From NCBI GenBank assembly GCA_040755915.1, contig JBFLWM010000033.1, positions 8,457 to 72,456 of the forward strand: a stretch of DNA of 64,000 bases, read 5' to 3'. The DNA comes from Sulfurivermis sp040755915 (lineage in GTDB: Bacteria; Pseudomonadota; Gammaproteobacteria; Thiohalomonadales; Thiohalomonadaceae). The translations under genes and the position numbers were made by a program. The number at the start of each line of letters is the position of its first letter. Within the stretch, counting starts at the first letter, position 1. Below, in pieces: positions 33,536-42,315 of this stretch. The notes under the pieces are model-generated. The model did no database searches. It saw nothing but the letters and a program-made list of their open reading frames with translations, and was not told the DNA's origin.

Positions 33536-33934
33536 TCAATCCTGCGCGGGCGGCATGAGCAGATCGTTCATCTCCACCCGCAGTATTTGCGCCAGGGTGC
33601 GTAGTATTTTCGCCGAACCGGTCTTTTTTCCGGCCTCGATCTGCGACAGATAGGATTTGCCGACGCCGGCCTGGGCCGCGAGGGCCTCCTGGGTCAGGCC
33701 GCGGTGTTCGCGCCAGATGCGCAGCGGGTGTTCGGTCCCGGCCAGCAGGCGCTGCGCCACTTCCGCCGGGACCGCCTCGTCTGCGCCGCTCTCCAGTTCG
33801 CGCAGGGCGGCATTGGCGGCGCGAATATCCTCGGCGTCTTCCGCCAGGGTCAACAACTGGCGGTACAACTCAATGGGCACGACGGCATATTCGGGTTTGC
33901 CGTCCTTCTCGATGATCTGGACCTGTGCGCTCAT
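33536..33934 (-). CDS. Antitoxin: Phd-like N-terminus fused to an XRE-type HTH
   Basis: The 132-residue protein has an N-terminal part like Phd/RelB antitoxins (KPEYAVVPIELYRQLLTLAE) and a C-terminal XRE helix-turn-helix (LTQEALAAQAGVGKSYLSQI then EAGKKTGS), so it should both bind the toxin and repress the promoter. Its ATG overlaps the toxin stop (ATGA). The toxin-first order is HigBA-like. Its stop is 23 bases before the gmk start. Confidence 0.85.
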   Translation of the reverse strand: MSAQVQIIEKDGKPEYAVVPIELYRQLLTLAEDAEDIRAANAALRELESGADEAVPAEVAQRLLAGTEHPLRIWREHRGLTQEALAAQAGVGKSYLSQIEAGKKTGSAKILRTLAQILRVEMNDLLMPPAQD

Positions 33935-34188
33935 TTGTAGATGTCCCCTCGCGGCCCGGCCTTCAGCACCAGCAATACCAGCGCCTCGTCCTGGATATGG
34001 CAGATGGCGCGGTAGCCACCCACCCGCAGGCGCCAATAGGGTGAACCGGTCAGCGGCTTCCAGTCGCCACTATAGCCATGCGGATTGGCGGCGATCGTTG
34101 CCAGTTCTTCCTGCATCTTCCGGCGTACCGGGGCCGGCATCTTCGCCAGCTCCTTCACAGCTGCCTTCTTGTATATCAGCTGGAGCAT
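33931..34188 (-). CDS. RelE/ParE-family toxin
   Basis: The 85-residue protein is basic and compact: MLQLIYKKAAVKELAKMPAP followed by VRRKMQEEL and PLTGSPYWRLRVGGYRAICH, the RelE/ParE fold signature, ending in the usual K-A-G-PRGDIYK type. RelE toxins cut mRNA at the ribosome; ParE toxins poison gyrase, and the sequence alone does not choose. I set the start at 34188, preceded by GGAAG; an upstream in-frame start at 34221 has no support. The pair sits between gmk and yicC, genes that are usually close together. Confidence 0.87.
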   Translation of the reverse strand: MLQLIYKKAAVKELAKMPAPVRRKMQEELATIAANPHGYSGDWKPLTGSPYWRLRVGGYRAICHIQDEALVLLVLKAGPRGDIYK

Positions 34189-34190
34189 AA

Positions 34191-34210
34191 GTTTACTTCC
34201 GTGTTTACTT
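34191..34210. promoter_or_regulatory. Direct repeat in the toxin-antitoxin promoter
   Basis: GTTTACTT occurs at 34191-34198 and again at 34203-34210, twelve bases apart, immediately upstream of the toxin ATG. Such repeats are typical operators for the antitoxin HTH; this is inference. Confidence 0.45.
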
Positions 34211-34230
34211 ATGGTCAACAACGGGCCGGG

Positions 34231-35094
34231 CTATTCGATATTCTGCACCTGCTCGCGCATCTGCTCGATGAGGACCTTGAGGTCCACGGCGTAGCGGGTG
34301 GTGTCGACGTCCTGGGACTTGGACGAGAGGGTGTTGGCCTCGCGGTTCAGCTCCTGCATCAGGAAGTCGAGGCGGCGGCCCACCGGTTCCTTCTGTTCCA
34401 GCACACGGCGCACCTCGTCGAGGTGGGCGTTGAGGCGATCCAGCTCCTCTTCCACGTCGAGGCGCTGGGCCAGCAGCACCAGTTCCTGTTCCAGCCGGGC
34501 CGGGTCCAGTTCGCCCTTCAGCTCGGCCAGGCGGGCGTCGAGGCGTTCGCGGGCGCGGGCCAGCACCTCGGGGCGGCGTGCGTTGACCTGGCTGACGATG
34601 TCCGTCATCGCCGTGCAGCGTTGCAGGAGCAGGTCCTTCAGCTTGTCGCCCTCGCGGGCGCGGGTGGCGATGAGTTCGGCCAGGGCGGCGTCGAGCAGGG
34701 TCATGGCCTCGCTGTGCAGGCGCTCGGGGTCGGGCGTCGGCAGCTGCAGCACGCCGGGCCAGCGCAGCACATCGAAGGAGTTCACCGGGGCGGCGTTGTA
34801 GAGAATGCCGTCGATCTCGCGGCTGACGTGGGCCAGCTGGGTCACCAGTTCGCGGTTGATCTCCAGCGTGGCGTACTCCGCCGGGGCCTGGTAGCGGACG
34901 GTGCAGTCCACCTTGCCGCGGCCGAGGCTCTGATTGATGCGTTCGCGGATGCGCGGCTCCAGCACGCGCACCTCCTCGGGCAGGCGCAGGCCCAGTTCGA
35001 GATAGCGGTGGTTGACCGAGCGCAGTTCGATGGTGAAGGCGCCCCAGTCGCCCTGGGATTCGCGGCGGGCGAATGCCGTCATGCTGTGAATCAT
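34231..35094 (-). CDS. yicC: YicC family endoribonuclease
   Basis: The 287-residue protein matches the YicC family: MIHSMTAFARRESQGDWGAF at the start and the C-terminal DUF1732 part LDFLMQELNREANTLSSKSQ. YicC is an endoribonuclease that helps degrade some small RNAs in E. coli. I placed the start at 35094, five bases after AGGAG. It is divergent from the kinase gene, 94 bases away. Confidence 0.95.
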   Translation of the reverse strand: MIHSMTAFARRESQGDWGAFTIELRSVNHRYLELGLRLPEEVRVLEPRIRERINQSLGRGKVDCTVRYQAPAEYATLEINRELVTQLAHVSREIDGILYNAAPVNSFDVLRWPGVLQLPTPDPERLHSEAMTLLDAALAELIATRAREGDKLKDLLLQRCTAMTDIVSQVNARRPEVLARARERLDARLAELKGELDPARLEQELVLLAQRLDVEEELDRLNAHLDEVRRVLEQKEPVGRRLDFLMQELNREANTLSSKSQDVDTTRYAVDLKVLIEQMREQVQNIE

Positions 35095-35188
35095 GTACAC
35101 TCCTCAGGCTAACGCTGCGGCACGGGTCGGTCATGGTAACCCGGTTCCTCGGCGCTATAAAACAGGTTTCCCCTCAAACAGATAGCGG

Positions 35189-36157
35189 ATGAACGACGCG
35201 CGCGACAATTACTGCCTGCAAAAGGGCACCCCGCTGGACAGCTACGTCATCGACCGGACCATCGGCGGCGGCGGTTTCAGCATCGTCTATCTGGCCCATG
35301 ACGCCGGCTATGGCACCCAGGTCGCCATCAAGGAGTACATGCCGCGCAAGCTGGCCTTCCGCGGCGAGGACGGCGTCTCGGTGCACACCCTGCCCGACTC
35401 CGAGAACGGCGACAACTTCGCCCACGGCCGCCGCATGTTTTTCCAGGAGGCCAGCACGCTGGCCAACATCAAGCATCCCAACATCGTCAACGTGATCAAC
35501 TTTTTCCGCGCCAACGGCACGGTGTACATGGTCATGGCCTACGAGAAGGGGATCAACCTGCAGGATTACATCAAGCGCCACGGCGGCGGCCTGAGCGAGA
35601 AGTTCATCCGCACCGTGTTCCCGCCCCTGCTGGACGGCATCAAGACCATCCACGGCATGGGCCTGCTGCACCTGGACATCAAGCCCGGCAACATCTTCCT
35701 GCGTCCCGGCGGCAACCCGATCCTGCTCGACTTCGGCGCCGTGCATCAGATGCAGAACAGCCGCAAGTACCAGCCGACCCAGGTCGTGACGCCCGGCTTC
35801 GCCCCCTATGAGCAGCTCACCCCGGGCGGCTACGTCGGGCCGTGGAGCGACCTGTATGCCATCGGCGCCTCCATGCGTGCCTGCATCGACGGCACCACGC
35901 CGCCGCCGGCCGACGAGCGGCGCATGAAGGACACCCTCAGGCCGGCGGCACAGGCCTTCAAGAAGCACTACTCCGCCGCGCTGCTCACCGCCATCGACTG
36001 GGCGATGGAGGTGGACCCGCTGCTGCGTCCGCAGAGTGTCGATCAACTGCTGGAGGCCATGAACCGCGAGGACCCCCCGGAGGAGCCGACCTCGCGCGGC
36101 GACTCGTTCCTCGATCTGCTGACCCGCGACATTACCTTGCCCTGGTCCAAGGGTTGA
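35189..36157 (+). CDS. Eukaryotic-like Ser/Thr protein kinase
   Basis: The 322-residue soluble kinase has a glycine loop IGGGGFSIVYLA (26-36), the ATP lysine K48 (VAIKEYM), catalytic loop HLDIKPGN (Asp163, Asn168) and DFG at 181-183. The usual Arg of HRD is Leu, so it is a non-RD kinase that may not need activation-loop phosphorylation. It has no membrane segment. A PP2C phosphatase gene follows after 17 bases, forming a reversible phosphorylation pair. Confidence 0.92.
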   Translation: MNDARDNYCLQKGTPLDSYVIDRTIGGGGFSIVYLAHDAGYGTQVAIKEYMPRKLAFRGEDGVSVHTLPDSENGDNFAHGRRMFFQEASTLANIKHPNIVNVINFFRANGTVYMVMAYEKGINLQDYIKRHGGGLSEKFIRTVFPPLLDGIKTIHGMGLLHLDIKPGNIFLRPGGNPILLDFGAVHQMQNSRKYQPTQVVTPGFAPYEQLTPGGYVGPWSDLYAIGASMRACIDGTTPPPADERRMKDTLRPAAQAFKKHYSAALLTAIDWAMEVDPLLRPQSVDQLLEAMNREDPPEEPTSRGDSFLDLLTRDITLPWSKG

Positions 36158-36174
36158 ATCACAGGCCAAGACTG

Positions 36175-37077
36175 ATGCATTACGAAACCGGCGTTGCCAA
36201 TCATCTCGGCAACCGCAACAGCAACCAGGACCGCTTCGACGTCGTCGAGACCGATGAGGGTGTGCTGCTGGTATTGGCCGATGGCATGGGTGGCCACATC
36301 GGCGGCGAGATCGCGGCACAGGCACTGGTGGATATCGCGCGCGACCGCTATCTCAACAGCCCGCGCCCGGTGGCGCAGCCCGGCCGCTTCCTCACCGCCA
36401 TCATCCAGGCCACCCACGATGCCTTGGTGAGCCACGCCGCCGAGCAGGGTACCGACAACATCCCGGGTACCACCGCCGTGCTGTGCCTGATCCAGAACGG
36501 GCGCATCGACTGGGCCCATGTCGGTGACTCGCGCCTGTACCTGTTCCGCGACGGCCTGCCCTTGTTCCGCACCACCGATCACTCCTACGTCGAACAGCTG
36601 TACCGCCAGGGCATCATTCGCCGTTCCGAGCAGGACACCCATCCGCGCCGCAACCACATCACGCAGTGTATCGGCGCCCTGCCGCAGGCGCCGGAGGTGG
36701 AGGTGGGCAAGGGCAAGGTGCTGCGTGTGGGCGACATCGTGCTGCTTTGTTCCGACGGGCTGTGGGGGGCGCTGGATGATGCGCAGCTGGGACTGATGCT
36801 GCGCGAGGAAGGCGGTCTGGACGAGGTGCTCGAGCACATGGCCATGCGCGCCGAGCAGACCAGCTATCCGCACAGCGACAACATCAGCGTGGTGGCCCTG
36901 CGCCTCACCTCGCTGGCGGCGGCGGCACCGCGGCCGCGCCCGCCGGAGCCGCCCAAGCCCGCGCCGGAGCCGGAGCCCAAGCCGGCGACGCCGCACGTGG
37001 ACGATGCCAAGCTGCAGAGCGCCATCGCCCAGATCGAAGAGGCGCTGCGCACCTACAAGGACGAGCTGAAGCGCTGA
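36175..37077 (+). CDS. PP2C family Ser/Thr phosphatase
   Basis: The 300-residue protein has PP2C motifs: NRNSNQDRFDVVET near the start, LVLADGMGGHIGGE (metal Asp36), GTTAVLCLIQNGRIDWAHVG with DSRLYLF, and LLCSDGLWGAL and HSDNISVVAL. It probably reverses the kinase encoded just upstream. After about residue 245 a Pro-rich linker (PRPRPPEPPKPAPEPEPKPA) leads to a short helical tail. Confidence 0.93.
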   Translation: MHYETGVANHLGNRNSNQDRFDVVETDEGVLLVLADGMGGHIGGEIAAQALVDIARDRYLNSPRPVAQPGRFLTAIIQATHDALVSHAAEQGTDNIPGTTAVLCLIQNGRIDWAHVGDSRLYLFRDGLPLFRTTDHSYVEQLYRQGIIRRSEQDTHPRRNHITQCIGALPQAPEVEVGKGKVLRVGDIVLLCSDGLWGALDDAQLGLMLREEGGLDEVLEHMAMRAEQTSYPHSDNISVVALRLTSLAAAAPRPRPPEPPKPAPEPEPKPATPHVDDAKLQSAIAQIEEALRTYKDELKR

Positions 37078-37170
37078 GTCGCTTAATTACGGCAATGGGG
37101 TTCGCCTCGTTGCCGATGCCCGGTACAATGGCCGGGCCTCCCATTACACCCATCCAACGAAGGAATTCCT

Positions 37171-37887
37171 ATGCGCCCGAGTGGACGAGCGCCCGCTGAA
37201 CTGCGCGCCATCAAACTTACCCGCAACTACACCAAGCATGCCGAAGGCTCCGTGTTGGTCGAGTTCGGCGATACCAAGGTGATCTGCACCGCCAGCGTGA
37301 GCGAGGGCGTGCCGCGCTTCCTCAAGGGCAAGGGCGAGGGCTGGGTGACCGCCGAATACGGCATGCTGCCGCGTTCCACCGGCTCGCGCATGAGCCGCGA
37401 GGCGGCGCAGGGCAAGCAGGGCGGCCGCACCATGGAGATCCAGCGTCTCATCGGCCGTTCGCTGCGCGCGGTGGTCGACATGGCCGCGCTGGGCGAGCGC
37501 ACCATCACCGTCGACTGCGATGTGATCCAGGCCGACGGCGGTACCCGCACCGCCTCCATCACCGGCGGCTATGTCGCACTGGCCGATGCCGTGCGCCATC
37601 TGCTCGACAAGAAGCTGATCAAGAAAAGCCCGCTGCACGGCCAGGTGGCTTCCGTTTCCGTCGGTATCCATCAGGGCGCGCCCATCGTGGACCTCGACTA
37701 CGCCGAGGATTCCAGTGCCGAGACCGACATGAACGTCGTGATGAACGACGGCGGCGCCTTCATCGAGGTGCAGGGCACCGCCGAGGGCCATGCCTTCCGC
37801 CGCGAAGAGCTGGACGCCATGCTGGCCCTGGCCGACCAGGGCATCCGTCAGCTGCTGGAAAAGCAGCGCGAGGCATTGGGACAGTAA
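37171..37887 (+). CDS. rph: Ribonuclease PH
   Basis: The 238-residue phosphorolytic exonuclease trims tRNA 3' ends. It begins MRPSGRAPAELRAIKLTRNY and contains GRTMEIQRLIGRSLRAVVDM. Length equals full-length RNase PH, so it is not the truncated K-12 type. GAAGGAAT precedes the ATG. It lies 94 bases after the PP2C gene. Confidence 0.98.
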   Translation: MRPSGRAPAELRAIKLTRNYTKHAEGSVLVEFGDTKVICTASVSEGVPRFLKGKGEGWVTAEYGMLPRSTGSRMSREAAQGKQGGRTMEIQRLIGRSLRAVVDMAALGERTITVDCDVIQADGGTRTASITGGYVALADAVRHLLDKKLIKKSPLHGQVASVSVGIHQGAPIVDLDYAEDSSAETDMNVVMNDGGAFIEVQGTAEGHAFRREELDAMLALADQGIRQLLEKQREALGQ

Positions 37888-37895
37888 AAGCAAAA

Positions 37896-38052
37896 GCGTT
37901 AAACGCAAAGGGCGCGAAGAACGCAAAGGTAAATCGGTATTTGTCCCCGGAACATAAACGCAGCGTACGTTTCCCGGGCAAGGCGCAATGAACGCAGTTT
38001 CGGGGATACCCACTTTGCGAACTTGGCGCCCTTTGCGTCTTTGCGTTTAACC
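37896..38052. repeat. Long inverted repeat, AACGCAAAG family
   Basis: The outer arms (about 37896-37927 and 38013-38052) are complementary with few mismatches and carry repeated AACGCAAAG and GGCGC(C/G)AAG motifs. A second nested dyad (GGTATTTGTCCCCGG against TTTCGGGGATACC) lies inside. It occupies the gap between rph and rdgB and is related in style to the repeat at 13673-13753. Confidence 0.68.
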
Positions 38053-38071
38053 TTCTTTTTTCGGAGGCGGT

Positions 38072-38665
38072 ATGAGAAAGGTCGTATTGGCCAGCGGTAA
38101 CAAGGGCAAGGTGCGCGAGTTCGGCGAGATCCTCGCCGGTGCCGCTATCAGCATCGTGCCGCAGAACGAGCTGGGCGTGCCGGAGGCGGAGGAGACCGGG
38201 CTGACCTTCGTGGAAAACGCCATCCTCAAGGCGCGCAATGCCGCGCGCCACACCGGCCTGCCGGCCATCGCCGACGACTCCGGCCTGGAGGTGGATGCAC
38301 TCAGGGGCGCCCCCGGCATCTATTCGGCGCGCTATGCCGGCGTTGGTGCCGGCGACGCCGCCAATCTGCAAAAGCTGCTCGCCGATATGCGAGATGTACC
38401 GGCGGATCAGCGCACGGCGCGCTTTCAGTGTGTGCTGGTGTACATGGAGCATGAACTCGATCCGACGCCGCTCATCTGCCAGGGCAGCTGGGAAGGCGTG
38501 ATCGCCTTCGAGCCCCATGGCGACGGCGGCTTCGGCTACGACCCGGTGTTCTTTGTGCCGGCGCACAATGCGACCGTGGCCGAGCTGCCGTCGGCGCTGA
38601 AGCATGATCTCAGCCATCGCGGTCAGGCGTTGCGCAAGTTGTTGGCGGCGTTGCGACAGGGATAG
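38072..38665 (+). CDS. rdgB: XTP/dITP diphosphatase (RdgB/HAM1)
   Basis: The 197-residue enzyme removes non-canonical purine nucleotides. Signatures are VLASGNKGKVREFGEIL near the start, ETGLTFVENAILKARNAARH, IADDSGLEVDAL and FGYDPVFFV. It begins after TCGGAGGCGGT. Confidence 0.97.
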   Translation: MRKVVLASGNKGKVREFGEILAGAAISIVPQNELGVPEAEETGLTFVENAILKARNAARHTGLPAIADDSGLEVDALRGAPGIYSARYAGVGAGDAANLQKLLADMRDVPADQRTARFQCVLVYMEHELDPTPLICQGSWEGVIAFEPHGDGGFGYDPVFFVPAHNATVAELPSALKHDLSHRGQALRKLLAALRQG

Positions 38666-38736
38666 CGTCTTGCAGTGCGGGCGGTACAGCCCGCTGCGGT
38701 TGGTTGCCAGGGATGAAAAGACGGATGGAGCCGTAA

Positions 38737-38937
38737 ATGACTGAATGTGAGCAGTTGCAGCAGTGCCCGGTGTGGAAGAACTTCAGCACGGTCGCCGCGT
38801 ATGTGTGGATCAACAATTACTGCAAGGGACCGCGGCGTGAGCGCTGCGCGCGCCTGCAGCTGTTTCGCTCCGGGCAGGCCGTTCCGGCGGATCTGCTGCC
38901 CAACGGTACGCGTGCCGGGACACTGCAATCAGCCTGA
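38737..38937 (+). CDS. Small cysteine-containing protein (66 aa)
   Basis: I do not recognise this protein by name. It has four cysteines spaced as CEQLQQC, YCKGPRRERC, a pattern seen in small bacterial metal- or disulfide-binding proteins. GGAG lies 7 bases before the ATG. Its last 9 bases overlap the end of the EAL gene on the opposite strand. Confidence 0.6.
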   Translation: MTECEQLQQCPVWKNFSTVAAYVWINNYCKGPRRERCARLQLFRSGQAVPADLLPNGTRAGTLQSA

Positions 38938-41900
38938 GCGCTGCCGCAGCCAGGCCGCCAGCTCCTCCGGCGGCAGCGGCCGGCTGTACAGATAACCCTG
39001 GATCTCGTCACAGCCGAGGCGGCGCAGGATATCCAGCTGTGCCGTGGTCTCCACACCCTCGGCAATCACCACCAGGCCGAGACTGTGTCCCAGGTTAACC
39101 ACGCCGGAGGCGATGGCGCGGTCGTCGGCATCATTCTCCAGTTCGCGCACGAAGGATTGATCCAGCTTGAGCTTGTGCAGCGGGAAGCGCTTCAGGTAGG
39201 CCAGGCTGGAATAGCCGGTGCCGAAGTCGTCCACGGCGATCTGCACGCCGAGCCGATTCAGTTGTTCCAATACCCTCAGGGTGTTTTCCAGATCCTGCGC
39301 CAGCAGGCTTTCGGTAATCTCCACCTCCAGATATTCGGGCTGCAGGTCGCTTGCATGGAGTGCATGCTGCACCGCCGCCAGAATATCGCCGAGGGAGAAC
39401 TGCCGGGTTGAAACGTTGACCGCGATCACCATGGGTGGCAGCCCCGCCTCCTGCCAGGCCCTGTTCTACCGGCAGGCCTCCTGCAGCACCCAGGTGCCTA
39501 TCTGGCTGATCAGGCCGCTCTCCTCGGCGATGGGGATGAACTTGGCCGGCGAGATGAAGCCCATCTGCGGATGCTGCCAGCGCAACAGTGCCTCGACACC
39601 GATGACCTTGCCGCTGGCAAGATCGACCTGCGGCTGGTAGTTGAGGGACAACTGATTCTGCTCCAGCGCCGTGCGCAGGGCGCTCTCCAGGGTGAGGCGC
39701 TCCATTGCCGCCTCGTTCAGCTCCGGCGTGAAGAAGTGATAGCGGTTGCGGCCGAGTTCCTTGGCCTTGTACATGGCGACATCGGAACTCTTCAGCAGAT
39801 CGTCAAAGTTGGCGCCATCGTTGGGATAGATGGCGATGCCGATGCTGGCCGTGATGTTGAGGGTGTGCGCGTCGATCACGAAGGGCTGACTCAGGCGCAT
39901 GAGCAGATTGCGCGCCACATGGGCCGCGCTGGTGGCGTCGGTGTGGCCGAGGACGATCAGGAACTCGTCACCACCCAGCCGGCCGACAGTGTCGGTATGG
40001 CGCAGGGCGGCGCGTATGCGCTGGGTGGCCTCCTGCAACAGACTGTCACCGCTCAAATGGCCCAAGGAATCATTGATGGTCTTGAAGTGATCGAGATCGA
40101 GGAACAGGAAGGCCGCCGCCGTATGGGCGCGCTCCGATTTGCTCAGGATCTGTTCGCCGCGGTCGCGCAGCAGGGTGCGGTTGGGCAGCTCGGTCAGCGG
40201 GTCGTAATAGGCGAGATAGCGAATGCGATCCTCGGCCTGCTTGTATTCGGTGATGTCGGTGGAAACGGAGATGTACTTTGACACCTTGCCCTGGGCATCG
40301 TGTACGGCCGAGATGGATGCCAGCGCCGGATACAGCTCGCCGCTCTTGCGTCGGTTCCACAGTTCGCCCTGCCAGTAACCCGTTTCGTCGATGGTCTGCC
40401 ACATGGCGGCATAGAACGGTTGGTCCTGGCGGCCGGATTTGATGGTGCGGATATGTTTGCCGATCACTTCGTCGGGTTGGTAGCCGGTCACCTTCGTAAA
40501 GGCGCGGTTGACGCTGATGATGTGTTCCTCGGCGTCGGTGATCACGATCAGTTCGCGGCTGTTGTCGAATACCAGGGCAGCGAGGTGCAGTTGTTCGTCG
40601 GCCTGCATCTGGCCAAACAGGCGCCCTATCTGGGCGGCCAACAGGCCGAGCAGGCTGTGTTCCTCGGCCAGAAATGGATTGGCTGCGACAGCCACGGGCA
40701 CCTGCAGGTAGCCGGCTTCGATGGCGCCGATGCTGTGGCCATTGTGCATGATAGGGGCAGTGATGGCCGGGCCATTGCCGTGGCCGCCGACGCCGTAGTT
40801 CCTGTCGTTGAGGGTGATGCGCGCCCAGGCCTGTTCGGCATACTGCAATGCCGGCGGGATGCGTGCGGCGATCTGTTGCAGCATCTCGTCCAGTGACAGA
40901 TCGTGCTGCGCGATGATCTCCGAGGTGTCGAGCAGACAGCGCATCTCCTTTACCCGTTCATTGAGCTCGTGGCTGCGCCGCTCCAGCGCCTCCTCGGCCT
41001 GATGACGGCGCTCCTCGCGCAGGAAGTTGTCCAGGGCAAAGGAGATGTCCAGCGCCATTTCGTCCAGCAGATGCACCAGATCATCACTGAACAGATTGGC
41101 CTCTCCGCCGTAAAGATTGAGGGAACCGATGACCTTGCCTTCGCGGCGCAGGGGGAAGGCGGCGGAGGCAAGGAAACCGGCGGCACGGGCGCGCTCGTGC
41201 CAGGCCGCGGTGTGCGGGTCATGCAGGAAATCGTTGCACAGGTAGTGTTCCCCCTTGCGCATGGCCGTGGCCGTCGGACCCTGTCCCTGCGGCAGCGCCG
41301 GGTCCAGCGAGATGTGCAGATTGGCCAGGTAATCTTCCGGCATGTTGGCGCTGGCGACGGGGCGGATATGCATCTGCTCGTCGGCGAAGCCGATCCAGGC
41401 AGCCGAGAGGCCGCTGTTCTCCACCGCGATGCTACAGATACGTGGCAACAATTCATCCAGCGATCGGCTGCGCACGATGGTGGTGTTCGTATGACTCAGC
41501 GTGGCATAGAAATCGCTCAGGCGGCGACTGTGCCTTTCCGCCTTTTGCAGCTCGATGTTTTGTGCCGTCAGACGGTGTGTCAGACGGGTGAATTGCTGTG
41601 ACAGCAGGGCGATTTCGTCGCGGCCGCTGATGTGAGGCAGTGGAGCGGCATCGGCGTGTCCGAGCTGGATGGCCGTGGTCAGCTGCTCGATGCGGCGTAC
41701 CAGGAAGAAGTGCAGATACAGCCAGAACAGGCCGGCAATGAACACTGCGCCGATGAAGCTGTAGATGGCGTGCCGAGTGGCATCATGGTAGGCCTGTGCC
41801 AGTTGCGGCGCAGCGTCATAGACAAAGACCAGCGCGCCGATACGTGCCGCCCGCAGCTCTCCCGACTTCAGCGGCAGGCGCAGTGGATAGACCGCATGCA

Positions 41901-42315
41901 GCACCATATTTGTGTCGTCGAACCGGCTTTCGCCGGCGAGGGTCTGACGCGTCCGTGCCAGCAGGGCGGTATCGGGGGCATCGGGGAGTGTCGTCAGGGA
42001 ACGCTGCAGCAGACGGTAGTCGGTGCTGTACAGCACCTGATCCATTTCATCCACCAGCACGGCCCAGCGCAGATCCGGCTGCGTCACCACGCTCTGCAGG
42101 GTACGCCGCACACCTTCCCAGTCCTCGCGAGTGAGCGCATCGCGCAGCAGCACGGCGAGCTGGTTGCCGGAATGGGCGGCACGCTGGCTGAGCTCCTGTT
42201 GGATGCCCGTGTCGGCCTGGCGCAGTTCGAGCAGGTAGAGGACGGCCAGCAGCGGCAGGCTGGAAAGGATCAGTGCCAGGGGGATGATGCGGCGCAGGGG
42301 ATAGAGCCAGTTCAC
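38929..42315 (-). pseudogene. Membrane GAF/PAS/GGDEF/EAL protein split by an amber codon
   Basis: Reading through one TAG gives 1128 residues. In order: membrane helix, periplasmic domain (about 30-165), second helix and HAMP (about 170-250), GAF (about 270-420), a second GAF-like region (about 450-580), PAS (about 590-700), GGDEF (active site GRLGGDEF) and EAL (EALLRW; DDFGTGYSSLAYLK). The only break is TAG at 39466-39468, codon 950, within EAL; frame and homology continue on both sides (EACR, stop, NRAWQEAGLPP). A C-to-T change of CAG (Gln) explains it. The remaining product would keep GGDEF but lose most of EAL. It overlaps the lipoprotein gene by 4 bases. Confidence 0.85.
39466..39468 (-). 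other. In-frame amber stop in the EAL domain
   Basis: The minus strand reads TGC CGG TAG AAC AGG GCC TGG, giving C-R-stop-N-R-A-W. Family EAL domains usually have a polar residue there, and one base change from CAG restores it. It could be a real mutation, a sequencing error, or read by a suppressor. Confidence 0.8.
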
